64,000 bases of DNA from Rhizobium sp. CF080 (GCF_000282095.2 NZ_AKKC02000014.1:1-64000), one strand, 5' to 3'. Counted from the stretch's first letter, positions 9,384-17,730 are shown. The notes: generated by a model from the sequence alone, not told the origin. Numbers and translations are program-made.

Positions 9384-9484
9384 GACCCGGGGAGCAGCAG
9401 CTCGCATGCCCGCGGCGGATCTCCGCGGGAAGGACAAACCGGATGGCCGCGATGGCGCGGTCTTTCTGCCAACAGGGGGAAGTC

Positions 9485-11035
9485 ATGTCCGATTATACCG
9501 AAGGCGATAAAAAGCAGGACGTTCATATCCTGCATTCCATGGGCTATGCGCAGGAACTCGAGCGCCGCATGAGCTCGTTTTCGAACTTTGCTATTTCATT
9601 TTCCATCATTTGCATTCTCTCCGGCGGCATCAACTCGCTGGGTCAGGCGACTGCCGGCGCCGGCGGCGCGGCGATCGGCATCGGCTGGCCGCTCGGCTGC
9701 CTGATTTCCGGCATCTTCGCGCTCGGGCTCGCACAGATCGGCTCGGCCTATCCGACGGCGGGCGGCCTCTATCACTGGGGATCGATCCTCGGCAACCGCT
9801 TTACCGGCTGGCTTTCCGCCTGGCTCAACCTGCTCGGCCTCGTCACCGTGCTCGGCGCCATCAATGTCGGAACGTTCTATTTCTTCTTCGGCGCCTTCGG
9901 GCCGACTTTCGGCATCGAGGATACGCTGACACACCGCGTGGTATTCGTTGCCATCATCACCGGGCTGCAGGCCGGCATCAACCATTTCGGCATAGGTCTG
10001 ACGGCGAAACTCACCGACTTTTCCGGCTATCTGATCTTCGTGACTGCGATCCTGCTGACGATCGCATGCCTTATCGCGGCCCCCGGCTTCGATTTCGCGC
10101 GGCTCTTCACCTTCGCCAACTATACCGGCACGGAGGGGGCGGCGCTCGTCTGGCCGAATAGCGTTTCCGGCGTGATGGCATTCCTTCTCGGCCTGCTCCT
10201 GCCGATCTATACGATCACCGGCTATGACGCCTCGGCCCATACATCCGAGGAAACCGTCAAGGCGGCCGTATCCGTCCCGCGCGGCATGGTCTCGGCCGTC
10301 GTGTGGTCCGCGGTGTTCGGCTACATCATGCTGTGCGCCTTCGTACTGATGATCCCCAACATGGACGATGCGGCCAAGCAGGGCTGGAACGTGTTTTTCT
10401 GGGCGATGGACGCGCAGATGAACCCGGCCGTGAAAAGCATCCTGTATTTCCTGATCTTCATTTCGCAGCTGCTTTGCGGCCTGGCTACCGTCACGTCGGT
10501 ATCGCGGATGATCTTCGCCTTCTCGCGCGACAAGGGCCTGCCTGCGTCGTCGGTGCTCGCCAAGGTCAGCCCAAAATACCGTACGCCCGTCGCGGCGATC
10601 TGGACCGGCTCCATTCTCGCCGTCCTGTTCGTCTGGTTCACCTCGGCGATCACCATTGCCGGCACGCCGGCCTATTCGATCGTCGTGTCCTGCACGGTCA
10701 TCTTCCTGTTCCTGTCCTTCGCCCTGCCGATCGCGCTCGGGCTGTTCACGATCGGCACAGCGAAATGGCCGAACATGGGACCCTGGAACATGGGTATTCC
10801 GGCCTACAGGCTGGTCGCCGTCCTGGTGATCATCTCGATGATCGTCATCTTCTTCATCGGCATCCAGCCGCCGAACGACTGGGCGCTCGAAATCACCGTC
10901 GGCTTCCTGGTGCTGACCGGAATCGTCTGGTTCGCCTTCGAGAACCGGCGCTTCATGGGACCACCGATCGGCGAGGCCATCGCCAAGCGGCAGGCCGAGA
11001 TCGCTGCTGCGGAAGCGGCTGTCGGAGAGAAATAA
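9485..11035 (+). CDS. APC-superfamily amino acid/amine permease
   Basis: This inner-membrane secondary transporter has 516 residues with about 12 hydrophobic segments, starting with SFSNFAISFSIICILSGG near residue 28. The GGxxHWG-type first-helix region (AGGLYHWGS) and the TGYDASAHTSEE motif in the middle identify the amino acid/choline transporter branch (GABA permease, amine and choline carriers). The ATG at 9485 is chosen because GGGGGAAG lies just ahead; longer in-frame starts lack a ribosome site. It sits between amidohydrolase and ligase genes, so it probably brings in the operon's substrate. Confidence 0.93.
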   Translation: MSDYTEGDKKQDVHILHSMGYAQELERRMSSFSNFAISFSIICILSGGINSLGQATAGAGGAAIGIGWPLGCLISGIFALGLAQIGSAYPTAGGLYHWGSILGNRFTGWLSAWLNLLGLVTVLGAINVGTFYFFFGAFGPTFGIEDTLTHRVVFVAIITGLQAGINHFGIGLTAKLTDFSGYLIFVTAILLTIACLIAAPGFDFARLFTFANYTGTEGAALVWPNSVSGVMAFLLGLLLPIYTITGYDASAHTSEETVKAAVSVPRGMVSAVVWSAVFGYIMLCAFVLMIPNMDDAAKQGWNVFFWAMDAQMNPAVKSILYFLIFISQLLCGLATVTSVSRMIFAFSRDKGLPASSVLAKVSPKYRTPVAAIWTGSILAVLFVWFTSAITIAGTPAYSIVVSCTVIFLFLSFALPIALGLFTIGTAKWPNMGPWNMGIPAYRLVAVLVIISMIVIFFIGIQPPNDWALEITVGFLVLTGIVWFAFENRRFMGPPIGEAIAKRQAEIAAAEAAVGEK

Positions 11036-11122
11036 GCGCAACCGGGCTGACGCCCCTATGATCCCGCCGCCACGACACTTGGAAGGTTGTGGCGGTTCAC
11101 CCTTTTGAAACGGATGTGAGGC

Positions 11123-12493
11123 ATGACCCCGATTTACTCCTTCGACGATCTGAAACGCGATGTCGCCGACGGCCGCATCGATACGATCATCGCCGCTCAG
11201 GTGGACATGCAGGGCCGCCTGATGGGCAAGCGGTTCCAGGCGGAATATTTCGTCGAGAGCGCCTATAAGGAAACCCATAGCTGCAACTATCTGCTCGCCA
11301 CCGATATCGAGATGGAAACCATCTCCGGCTACAAGGCGACGAGCTGGGAGCAGGGCTACGGCGACTATACGATGAAGCCGGATCTTGCGACGCTCAGGAA
11401 ACTGCCCTGGCTCGAAGGCACGGCGCTGGTGCTTTGCGACGTGCTCGACCATCACACCCATGAAGAGGTGCCGCATTCGCCGCGGGCCATCCTCAAAAGA
11501 CAGGTCCAGCGGCTCGCCGACATGGGCATGTCCGCCTTCATGGCGACCGAACTCGAATTCTTCCTGTTCGACCAGACTTATGACCAGGCCCGCGAAAGCG
11601 GCTATCGCAATCTCAAGCTCGCGAGCGGTTATAACGAGGACTACCACATCTTCCAGACCACCAAGGAAGAAGAGGTGATGCGGGCGATCCGCACCGGGCT
11701 GCAGGGGGCCGGCATTCCGGTCGAGAATTCCAAGGGCGAGGCTTCGGCCGGCCAGGAGGAAATCAACGTCCGTTATGCCGATGCGCTGACCATGGCCGAC
11801 CGGCACGTGATCATCAAGAATGCGTGCAAGGAGATCGCCTGGGGCAAGGGCAAGGCGATCACCTTCCTCGCCAAGTGGAATTACTCGGCCGCCGGCAGCT
11901 CGTCGCACATCCACCAGTCGCTGTGGAGCGCCGACGGAAGCAAGCCGCTGTTCTTCGACAAGGACGGCGAGCACGGCATGTCGGACCTGATGAGACATTA
12001 TATTGCCGGGCTGCTCGCCCACGCGGGCGAGATCACCTATTTCCTGGCCCCCTACATCAATTCCTACAAGCGCTTCATGGCCGGCACGTTCGCGCCGACC
12101 AAGGCCGTCTGGTCGAAGGACAACCGCACCGCCGGCTATCGCCTCTGCGGCGAGGCGACCAAGGGCATCCGCGTCGAATGCCGCGTCGGCGGTTCCGATC
12201 TCAACCCCTATCTTGCCATGGCGGCACTGATTGCGGCCGGCATCGACGGCATCGAGAAGAAGATGGCACTGGAGCCGGCCTTCGTCGGCGACGCCTATGG
12301 CGGCAAGGGCATTCGCGAAATCCCGAAAACCTTGCGCGAGGCGATCGACCTGATGAACGGATCGGAACTGCTGCGCTCGGCCTTCGGCGACGATGTCATC
12401 GACCACTATGTTCGCGCCGGCCAGTGGGAGCAGGAGGAATACGATCGCCGTGTGACGGATTGGGAAGTGGCACGGGGGTTCGAGAGAGTTTGA
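11123..12493 (+). CDS. Glutamine synthetase-like gamma-glutamyl-amine ligase
   Basis: This 456-residue enzyme has the glutamine synthetase type I fold. Metal and substrate residues are in place: ATELEFF (E143, E145), QEEINVRY near 212, SHIHQS (H262, H264), the NRTAGYR loop near 334-340 and VECRVGGSDLNPY near 351. The N-terminal loop that carries the ammonium-binding Asp in true GlnA is replaced by QVDMQGRLMG, as in PuuA, IpuC and GlnA3/GlnA4-type ligases that join glutamate to amines (family knowledge). It lies 87 bp after the permease gene. In context it probably gamma-glutamylates an imported amine or amino-alcohol. Assignment as a ligase is firm; the amine substrate is unknown. Confidence 0.88.
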   Translation: MTPIYSFDDLKRDVADGRIDTIIAAQVDMQGRLMGKRFQAEYFVESAYKETHSCNYLLATDIEMETISGYKATSWEQGYGDYTMKPDLATLRKLPWLEGTALVLCDVLDHHTHEEVPHSPRAILKRQVQRLADMGMSAFMATELEFFLFDQTYDQARESGYRNLKLASGYNEDYHIFQTTKEEEVMRAIRTGLQGAGIPVENSKGEASAGQEEINVRYADALTMADRHVIIKNACKEIAWGKGKAITFLAKWNYSAAGSSSHIHQSLWSADGSKPLFFDKDGEHGMSDLMRHYIAGLLAHAGEITYFLAPYINSYKRFMAGTFAPTKAVWSKDNRTAGYRLCGEATKGIRVECRVGGSDLNPYLAMAALIAAGIDGIEKKMALEPAFVGDAYGGKGIREIPKTLREAIDLMNGSELLRSAFGDDVIDHYVRAGQWEQEEYDRRVTDWEVARGFERV

Positions 12494-12496
12494 GAT

Positions 12497-12561
12497 AATC
12501 GCAACAACCATGTTGCGATTGTTGCCGTCATCGCATCGTGCTATGGTTGCGATGACGGCAA
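12497..12561. promoter_or_regulatory. Two adjacent palindromes: operator/promoter of the Xre-PIN pair
   Basis: The first has perfect 9-bp arms AATCGCAAC/GTTGCGATT (12497-12505, 12512-12520). The second has perfect 14-bp arms (12522-12535 and 12548-12561) with a 12-base loop. Both contain the element GTTGCGAT or its near copy. The block begins 4 bp after the ligase stop and ends 13 bp before the antitoxin start, ideal for autoregulation by the Xre protein. The second could also act as a hairpin in the ligase message. Confidence 0.65.
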
Positions 12562-12574
12562 TCCGGAGACGATC

Positions 12575-13039
12575 ATGGGAACGATCGACAGCGCCTGGTT
12601 TTATGACAAGTTGGCTGAAAAAGGCAGTTCGTTGCGGGATATGGCGCGCTTCATGGAGCTCGATCCCAGCGCGGTCTCGCGCATGCTGAACGGCGAGCGG
12701 AAGATGAGCGCGGAAGAGCAGGACCGGATTTCGGCCTTTCTCGGGCTGGATCTCAATGAGGTTGCAGCTCATCGGCGTGGCGAGATGGCAGGCTTGTCGG
12801 AGAGCAAACAGGCGGCCTATGAGCTCCGGCTGCCGCCGCCCGAACGTCCCGTGAAGATGTTTACGGAAGCCGACATCATCTACAAGGATGGCAAGCGCTG
12901 GATGGAAAAGGATGACGGTACCCTGATAGAACTGCATCCCGCCTACGGTTGCATGAAGGGTACGATGACGACCCCTCCGGATCTGGACCTTACAGCGCCT
13001 GTCGATCCCGATTGGGGTAAAGTCTACGAGGATGACTGA
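12575..13039 (+). CDS. Xre-family antitoxin / transcriptional regulator
   Basis: The 154-residue protein has an N-terminal helix-turn-helix of Xre type: SLRDMARFMELD, then PSAVSRMLNGER as the recognition helix (about residues 18-45). A hydrophilic C-terminal half follows, ending in an acidic tail. The gene overlaps the PIN-domain gene by 8 bp, the usual layout for antitoxin before toxin. The C-terminal part would be the toxin-neutralising segment and the HTH would repress from the palindromes just upstream (inference from type II systems). A GGAG ribosome site precedes the ATG. Confidence 0.85.
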   Translation: MGTIDSAWFYDKLAEKGSSLRDMARFMELDPSAVSRMLNGERKMSAEEQDRISAFLGLDLNEVAAHRRGEMAGLSESKQAAYELRLPPPERPVKMFTEADIIYKDGKRWMEKDDGTLIELHPAYGCMKGTMTTPPDLDLTAPVDPDWGKVYEDD

Positions 13040-13448
13040 TCGATATCTATTGGACACCTGCGCCGTCATTTGGCTTGCGAATGGTGCTCCGCTCGGTCGG
13101 GACGCCAACATGGTTCTCAGCGAGAATCGCGCACGGAGTGGAGCTTTGGTTATTTCGCCGATGTCGGCATGGGAGATCGGGATGTTGGTCAGCAAAGGTC
13201 GGTTGCCGACAGCTAAAAATGCGGCAGCCTGGTTTAACGACGCGCGCGGGATGATTGGTGCTGATATTATGGATATATCCCAATCGGCTTTAATAGAGGC
13301 TTCCTTCCTCCCGCAACCCATCCACAACGACCCCACGGACCGCATCCTGATCGCCACCGCCCGCGAAAATGACCTGACAATCGTCACGCGTGATCGCGCA
13401 ATCCTTGCCTATGGCGATGCCGGCCATGTTCGCACCCTTGCCTGTTAA
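13032..13448 (+). CDS. PIN-domain ribonuclease toxin (VapC-like)
   Basis: The 138-residue protein is a single PIN domain. The acidic metal ligands are visible: D8 in LLDTCA, the Glu of SAWEIG near residue 48, the Asp of NDPTDRILIATA near 103, and a fourth Asp in VTRDRAIL near 121. PIN toxins of type II systems cut RNA, often tRNA or rRNA (family knowledge). The start lies inside the antitoxin gene (8-bp overlap). Local composition is somewhat less GC-rich than neighbours, consistent with separate acquisition. All four ligands are intact, so the toxin appears functional. Confidence 0.87.
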   Translation: MTDRYLLDTCAVIWLANGAPLGRDANMVLSENRARSGALVISPMSAWEIGMLVSKGRLPTAKNAAAWFNDARGMIGADIMDISQSALIEASFLPQPIHNDPTDRILIATARENDLTIVTRDRAILAYGDAGHVRTLAC

Positions 13449-13484
13449 GCCTTCGGGCCTGTTGAATTTCTGGAGTATGTATCA

Positions 13485-14870
13485 ATGACGATGATCCAAT
13501 GTATCTCGCCGGTGGACGGCTCGGTCTATGCCGAACGTCCGGCCATGTCGCCGGAGGCCGCGGCGGAAGCCGTCGGCCGCGCTCGGCATGCGCAGAAGGC
13601 ATGGGCGAAGCGGCCGCTTGAAGAGCGTGTCCAGCTTGTGCTGAAAGGCGTTGCACGCCTCAACGAGATGGTCGATGAGGTAGTGCCGGAACTTGCCTGG
13701 ATGATGGGCCGGCCGGTGCGTTACGGAGGCGAGTTCAAGGGGTTCAACGAGCGCTCCAATTACGTCGCGTCGATCGCGGCCGATGCGCTTGCTCCGCTGC
13801 GAGTCGAGGACAGCGCTTCGTTCGAGCGCCGCATCGAACGGGAGCCGCATGGCGTGGTCTTTGTCATCGCGCCCTGGAACTATCCCTATATGACGGCGAT
13901 CAACACGGTCGCGCCGGCGCTGATGGCCGGCAATGCGGTCGTCATCAAGCACGCTTCCCAGACGCTGCTCGTCGGCGAGCGGATGGTGCGCGCCTTCATC
14001 GAGGCCGGCGTTCCGGAGGATGTTTTCCAGAATATCTTCCTCGACCACGCGACGACGGCCCAGCTGATTTCCGAAGGGCTGTTCAACTTCATCAATTTCA
14101 CGGGCTCGGTCGAGGGCGGACGTTCGATCGAGCGGGCCGCAGCCGGTACCTTTACCGGCATAGGCCTCGAACTCGGAGGCAAGGATCCGGGTTATGTGAT
14201 GGAGGATGCCGATCTGGATGCGGCCGTCGATACGCTGATGGATGGCGCGACCTACAATTCCGGCCAGTGCTGCTGCGGCATCGAGCGCATCTACGTGCAC
14301 GAATCGCTCTACGACGCCTTCGTCGAAAAATCGGTCGCCTGGGTATCGAACTACAAGCTCGGCAATCCGCTCGACAAGGAAACCACGCTCGGGCCGATGG
14401 CCAACAAGCGCTTCGCCAAGGTGGTGCGCCAGCAGATCGCTGACGCGGTCGCAAGCGGCGCCAGGGCGCTGGTCGATCCCAAGCTTTTCCCCGCGGATGA
14501 CGGCGGGGCCTATCTGGCGCCGCAGGTGCTGGTCGATGTCGATCATTCCATGGAGATCATGCGCGAGGAGACGTTCGGCCCGGCCGTCGGCATCATGAAG
14601 GTGAAGAGTGACGACGAGGCGATCGGCTACATGAACGACAGTCGCTACGGTTTGACGGTGTCGCTGTGGACGCCTGACGTCGATCGCGCCAACCGGATCG
14701 GCAGCCAGCTCGAAACCGGCACGGTGTTCATGAACCGCGCCGATTATCTCGATCCGGCGCTGGTCTGGACCGGTGTCAAGGAAACCGGGCGGGGCGGCTC
14801 GCTCTCCGTGCTCGGCTTCCATAACCTGACCCGCCCGAAATCCTACCATCTCAAGAAGGTCACGAAATGA
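13485..14870 (+). CDS. NAD(P)-dependent aldehyde dehydrogenase
   Basis: This is a 461-residue member of the ALDH superfamily, oxidising an aldehyde to the acid in the cytoplasm. The catalytic Cys is C263 in NSGQCCCG and the general base is E229 in LELGGK; PWNYP near 130 lines the nucleotide site. The EIMREETFGP block near the C-terminal third is typical. It begins 36 bp after the PIN gene and overlaps the alcohol dehydrogenase gene by ATGA, so the two act as a pair converting an alcohol to an acid. It may catalyse the gamma-glutamyl-aldehyde step of the proposed pathway; the substrate is unproven. Confidence 0.92.
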   Translation: MTMIQCISPVDGSVYAERPAMSPEAAAEAVGRARHAQKAWAKRPLEERVQLVLKGVARLNEMVDEVVPELAWMMGRPVRYGGEFKGFNERSNYVASIAADALAPLRVEDSASFERRIEREPHGVVFVIAPWNYPYMTAINTVAPALMAGNAVVIKHASQTLLVGERMVRAFIEAGVPEDVFQNIFLDHATTAQLISEGLFNFINFTGSVEGGRSIERAAAGTFTGIGLELGGKDPGYVMEDADLDAAVDTLMDGATYNSGQCCCGIERIYVHESLYDAFVEKSVAWVSNYKLGNPLDKETTLGPMANKRFAKVVRQQIADAVASGARALVDPKLFPADDGGAYLAPQVLVDVDHSMEIMREETFGPAVGIMKVKSDDEAIGYMNDSRYGLTVSLWTPDVDRANRIGSQLETGTVFMNRADYLDPALVWTGVKETGRGGSLSVLGFHNLTRPKSYHLKKVTK

Positions 14871-16012
14871 ATATCGTCGCGAACTGGAGCTATCCGACCG
14901 CCGTCAAGCTGGGCCGCGGACGCATCAAGGAACTGGCGGACGCCTGCAGGACGCTCGGCCTGAAAAAGCCGCTTCTGGTCACCGACCGGGGACTGGCCTC
15001 GATGGCAATCACCGGCCATGCGCTCGACGTGCTCGAAGAGGCGGGCCTCGGCCGGGCGATCTTTGCCGATGTCGATCCGAACCCGAATGAGAACAACCTC
15101 GAAGCCGGCGTCAAGGCCTACAGGGACGGTGATCACGACGGTGTTGTCGCCTTCGGCGGCGGCTCGGGCCTCGATCTCGGCAAGCTGATCGCTTTCATGG
15201 CCGGTCAGACGCGGCCGGTCTGGGATTTCGAGGATATCGGCGACTGGTGGACCCGCGCCGATGCCTCGAAGATCGCGCCGATCGTCGCCGTGCCGACCAC
15301 GGCCGGCACCGGTTCGGAAGTCGGCCGGGCAGGGGTGCTCACCAATTCCGTCACCCATGTGAAGAAGATCATCTTCCATCCGAAACTGCTGCCGGGCGTC
15401 GTCATCTGCGATCCGGAACTGACCATGGGCATGCCCAAGGTGATCACCGTCGGCACCGGCATGGATGCCTTTGCCCACTGCCTGGAAGCCTATTCGTCGC
15501 CCTTCTACCACCCGATGTCCGGCGGGATCGCGCTCGAAGGCATGCGGCTGGTCAAGGAATTCCTGCCGCGCGCCTACAAGGACGGAGCGGATCTCGAAGC
15601 CCGCACCAACATGATGTCGGCTGCGGCCATGGGCGCCGTCGCCTTCCAGAAGGGGCTCGGCGCCATCCATTCGCTGTCGCATCCGATCGGGGCGGTCTAC
15701 AACACCCATCACGGCATGACCAACGCGGTCGTCATGCCGCCGGTGCTGCGCTTCAACCGTCCTGCGATCGAGGAGAAGATCGCCCGCGCCGCGGCCTATC
15801 TCGGCATCGCCGGCGGCTTCGACGGCTTCTACGATTATGTCCTGTCGCTACGCTCTGAACTCGGCGTGCCGGACAATCTCACGGCCATGGGTATCAAGCC
15901 GGACCGAATCGATGAGCTGACGGCCATGGCGATGGAGGACCCGAGCTGCGGCGGCAACCCCGTCACCATGACGATGGAGAACACAAAGGCGCTTTTCCTC
16001 GACTGCTTTTAA
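14867..16012 (+). CDS. Iron-type (group III) alcohol dehydrogenase
   Basis: This 381-residue Fe-ADH oxidises a primary alcohol using NAD(P). The glycine-rich GGGSGLDLGK near 97-106 binds the nucleotide. The four metal ligands line up with those of FucO: D200 and H204 in GMDAFAHCLE, H268 in IHSLSHP and H282 in THHGM. The ATG is inside the aldehyde dehydrogenase stop codon (ATGA). It closes the catabolic operon and is followed by a terminator. An alcohol dehydrogenase in place of an amine oxidase points to an amino-alcohol rather than a diamine substrate (inference). Confidence 0.93.
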   Translation: MNIVANWSYPTAVKLGRGRIKELADACRTLGLKKPLLVTDRGLASMAITGHALDVLEEAGLGRAIFADVDPNPNENNLEAGVKAYRDGDHDGVVAFGGGSGLDLGKLIAFMAGQTRPVWDFEDIGDWWTRADASKIAPIVAVPTTAGTGSEVGRAGVLTNSVTHVKKIIFHPKLLPGVVICDPELTMGMPKVITVGTGMDAFAHCLEAYSSPFYHPMSGGIALEGMRLVKEFLPRAYKDGADLEARTNMMSAAAMGAVAFQKGLGAIHSLSHPIGAVYNTHHGMTNAVVMPPVLRFNRPAIEEKIARAAAYLGIAGGFDGFYDYVLSLRSELGVPDNLTAMGIKPDRIDELTAMAMEDPSCGGNPVTMTMENTKALFLDCF

Positions 16013-16045
16013 GACTTCCGAGGCGCGAGAAAGTCGGCATCAACG

Positions 16046-16075
16046 AAGCCCGGAGGCCAAAACCTCCGGGCTTTT
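16046..16075 (+). terminator. Rho-independent terminator of the catabolic operon
   Basis: Arms AAGCCCGGAGG (16046-16056) and CCTCCGGGCTT (16063-16073) enclose a CCAAAA loop and run into a short T-tract. It lies 33 bp after the alcohol dehydrogenase stop. Confidence 0.88.
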
Positions 16076-16232
16076 CCGCATTTTAGAGCCGGAAGCTAAA
16101 TCTCCTGAGTGATATTAATGGTGCCTAAATTTGCAATTCGTTAACCATGTTTGGAAAGGATGGCGTTCATGACACCATGCTTCCCGGTGTCCTCGTGAGC
16201 GATGTGGCTCAAGACTTGTTCGAGGACCGACA

Positions 16233-16949
16233 ATGCCTGTAATTTCCTTTGCCAATGCCAAGGGTGGAGCCGGAAAAACGACCGCCGCGCTCCTGCTCGC
16301 GACCGAACTTGCCCATCAGGGTTTTCGCGTCACCGTCATTGATGCCGACCCGCAGCGCTGGATCAGCCAGTGGTTCGAAACCTCGGGCGCGGTGCGCAAT
16401 ATCGAGGTGGTATCGGAAGTCACCCTCGCATCGCTGCAGTGTCATCTCAGGGAAATGGCATCGCGCACGGACTATTTCATCGTCGACCTCGCCGGTGCCC
16501 GTGATGCGGTGGTCACAACAGCCATCGGCCTTTCCGACCATGTGATGATCCCGGTGCAGGGGTCGGCCATGGATGCCAAGGGTGCAGCGCAGATCCTCGA
16601 CCTTCTGGCCTACATGAAGGAGAGGGCCGGCCTGGTGATCCCGCATTCGGTGGTGCTGACGCGCGTCACCTCGATGGTGACCACCAAGGCGCTTCTGACC
16701 ATCAAGGGCCTGCTTGCGGCCCGCGGCGTGCATGTCCTCGATACGCCGATCGGCGAACGCATCGCCTTCAAGGAACTGTTCGAGACCGGCGGAACGCTCC
16801 ACACGCTCGATCCGGCCAAGGTTAGCAATGTCGACAAGGCCAAGGAAAATGCCGGCACCTTTGCGAAGGAGGTCCTGCGGCTCATGCCGGTCAAGATCAC
16901 CCGTTCCGCCGCGTCGCGCCTCTTCGGACTGGGCCGCCACGCCGCCTGA
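16233..16949 (+). CDS. Orphan ParA/MinD-type ATPase
   Basis: The 238-residue P-loop ATPase has the deviant Walker A KGGAGKTT at residues 10-17, a Walker A' region DADPQRW near 39, and FIVDLAGA as Walker B. ParA relatives position plasmids, chromosomes or protein clusters on the nucleoid or membrane. There is no parB or parS-like repeat nearby, so this is not a standard partition locus. A GAGGA ribosome site precedes the ATG by 6 nt. The gene stands alone and converges on the ClpX-zinc-finger gene. Its cargo cannot be inferred. Confidence 0.85.
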   Translation: MPVISFANAKGGAGKTTAALLLATELAHQGFRVTVIDADPQRWISQWFETSGAVRNIEVVSEVTLASLQCHLREMASRTDYFIVDLAGARDAVVTTAIGLSDHVMIPVQGSAMDAKGAAQILDLLAYMKERAGLVIPHSVVLTRVTSMVTTKALLTIKGLLAARGVHVLDTPIGERIAFKELFETGGTLHTLDPAKVSNVDKAKENAGTFAKEVLRLMPVKITRSAASRLFGLGRHAA

Positions 16950-16984
16950 TCATCAACAGAGTTCCGTTGATCTCGGGACTTCGC

Positions 16985-17587
16985 TCAAGAGGCGGTCGGT
17001 TCGAAAGAGCTGACCGCCTTTGCATATGCACTGGCCGCGTGGGTCGCTGCGGCTGCAGTTGCGATCAGGTCCGGCTCTTCCTGGTTGGCCGGGACATTGC
17101 GCGCGGCGAGGAACCGGCCGCGCATCTGACGCCAGTTCTGCTGGGCGAGGCCGCTGATTTCATTTGGCGGCATCCCGGATGTCGTCAGGATCTCCACCGT
17201 CAGCAGATCGAACCGATCCTGCGAGTGCATATAGCTCCAGCCGATCAATCTGCTTTGCGGAAGCGACGAGACGAGGACACGCAGCATTTGCTCGAGGGCG
17301 ACACGTTCGGGAGCGCCCAGCAAGACTTCGTCATGGGCGAGCGGGATTGCGATCGTCTTTTCATGACCTTTTTCGGCATGGCGGCGGAAACCAGGGGGGC
17401 CGGAATATTCAAGCATGACTTGGTTGCAGACGAATATGCAACGACTGCAGATCGCCGTGGCGGCCGGACCGGCAATGATCACTTCGACAGTGCGGCGGTT
17501 TTCACCACAAAAGGAGCAGACGGCTCCGTCATCCCCGCGCCCGAAGAGAAGGGACAGGGCGCCTTTCAGTCTCGTTGGGAAATCCAT
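16985..17587 (-). CDS. Stand-alone ClpX-type zinc-finger protein
   Basis: The 200-residue protein opens with a zinc-binding domain almost identical in layout to that of the ClpX unfoldase: C24-x2-C27-x19-C47-x2-C50, with the IAGP turn between the pairs. ClpX uses this domain to dimerise and bind substrates and adaptors. The AAA+ module that should follow is absent; instead there are about 145 residues of unrecognised sequence (helix-prone, Ala-rich near the end). The start is the ATG at 17585-17587, with a GGTGG site ahead. It could be an adaptor, a competitor for ClpX partners or a nucleic-acid-binding protein. Confidence 0.78.
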   Translation of the reverse strand: MDFPTRLKGALSLLFGRGDDGAVCSFCGENRRTVEVIIAGPAATAICSRCIFVCNQVMLEYSGPPGFRRHAEKGHEKTIAIPLAHDEVLLGAPERVALEQMLRVLVSSLPQSRLIGWSYMHSQDRFDLLTVEILTTSGMPPNEISGLAQQNWRQMRGRFLAARNVPANQEEPDLIATAAAATHAASAYAKAVSSFEPTAS

Positions 17588-17607
17588 TCCATCCACCGCC
17601 GATACAT

Positions 17608-17643
17608 GTCTCTGGCGAAAAACTAGTCTCTGGCGGAAAACTA
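17608..17643. repeat. 18-bp tandem duplication
   Basis: Two copies of an 18-bp unit (17608-17625 and 17626-17643) differ at one base. They lie just upstream of the ClpX-zinc-finger gene start, so they fall in its leader or promoter. Confidence 0.7.
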
Positions 17644-17730
17644 GCGCTGCTATCGCCCGAAGCCAGATTGCCCAAGCGAACAAATGGCCGCCGGCAGCGG
17701 GTGCCGCCGGCTCATGTGTTGTTCTGGAAC

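Noticed and set aside
9596..13387. 1,263-residue open frame on the minus strand
   Set aside because: It runs opposite the permease, ligase and toxin-antitoxin genes, is rich in Arg, Gly, His and Asp as expected from GC-rich antisense, and has no recognisable domain.
16147..16242. 31-residue ORF overlapping the parA-like start
   Set aside because: It could be a leader peptide but has no ribosome site and no features; recorded only as possible.
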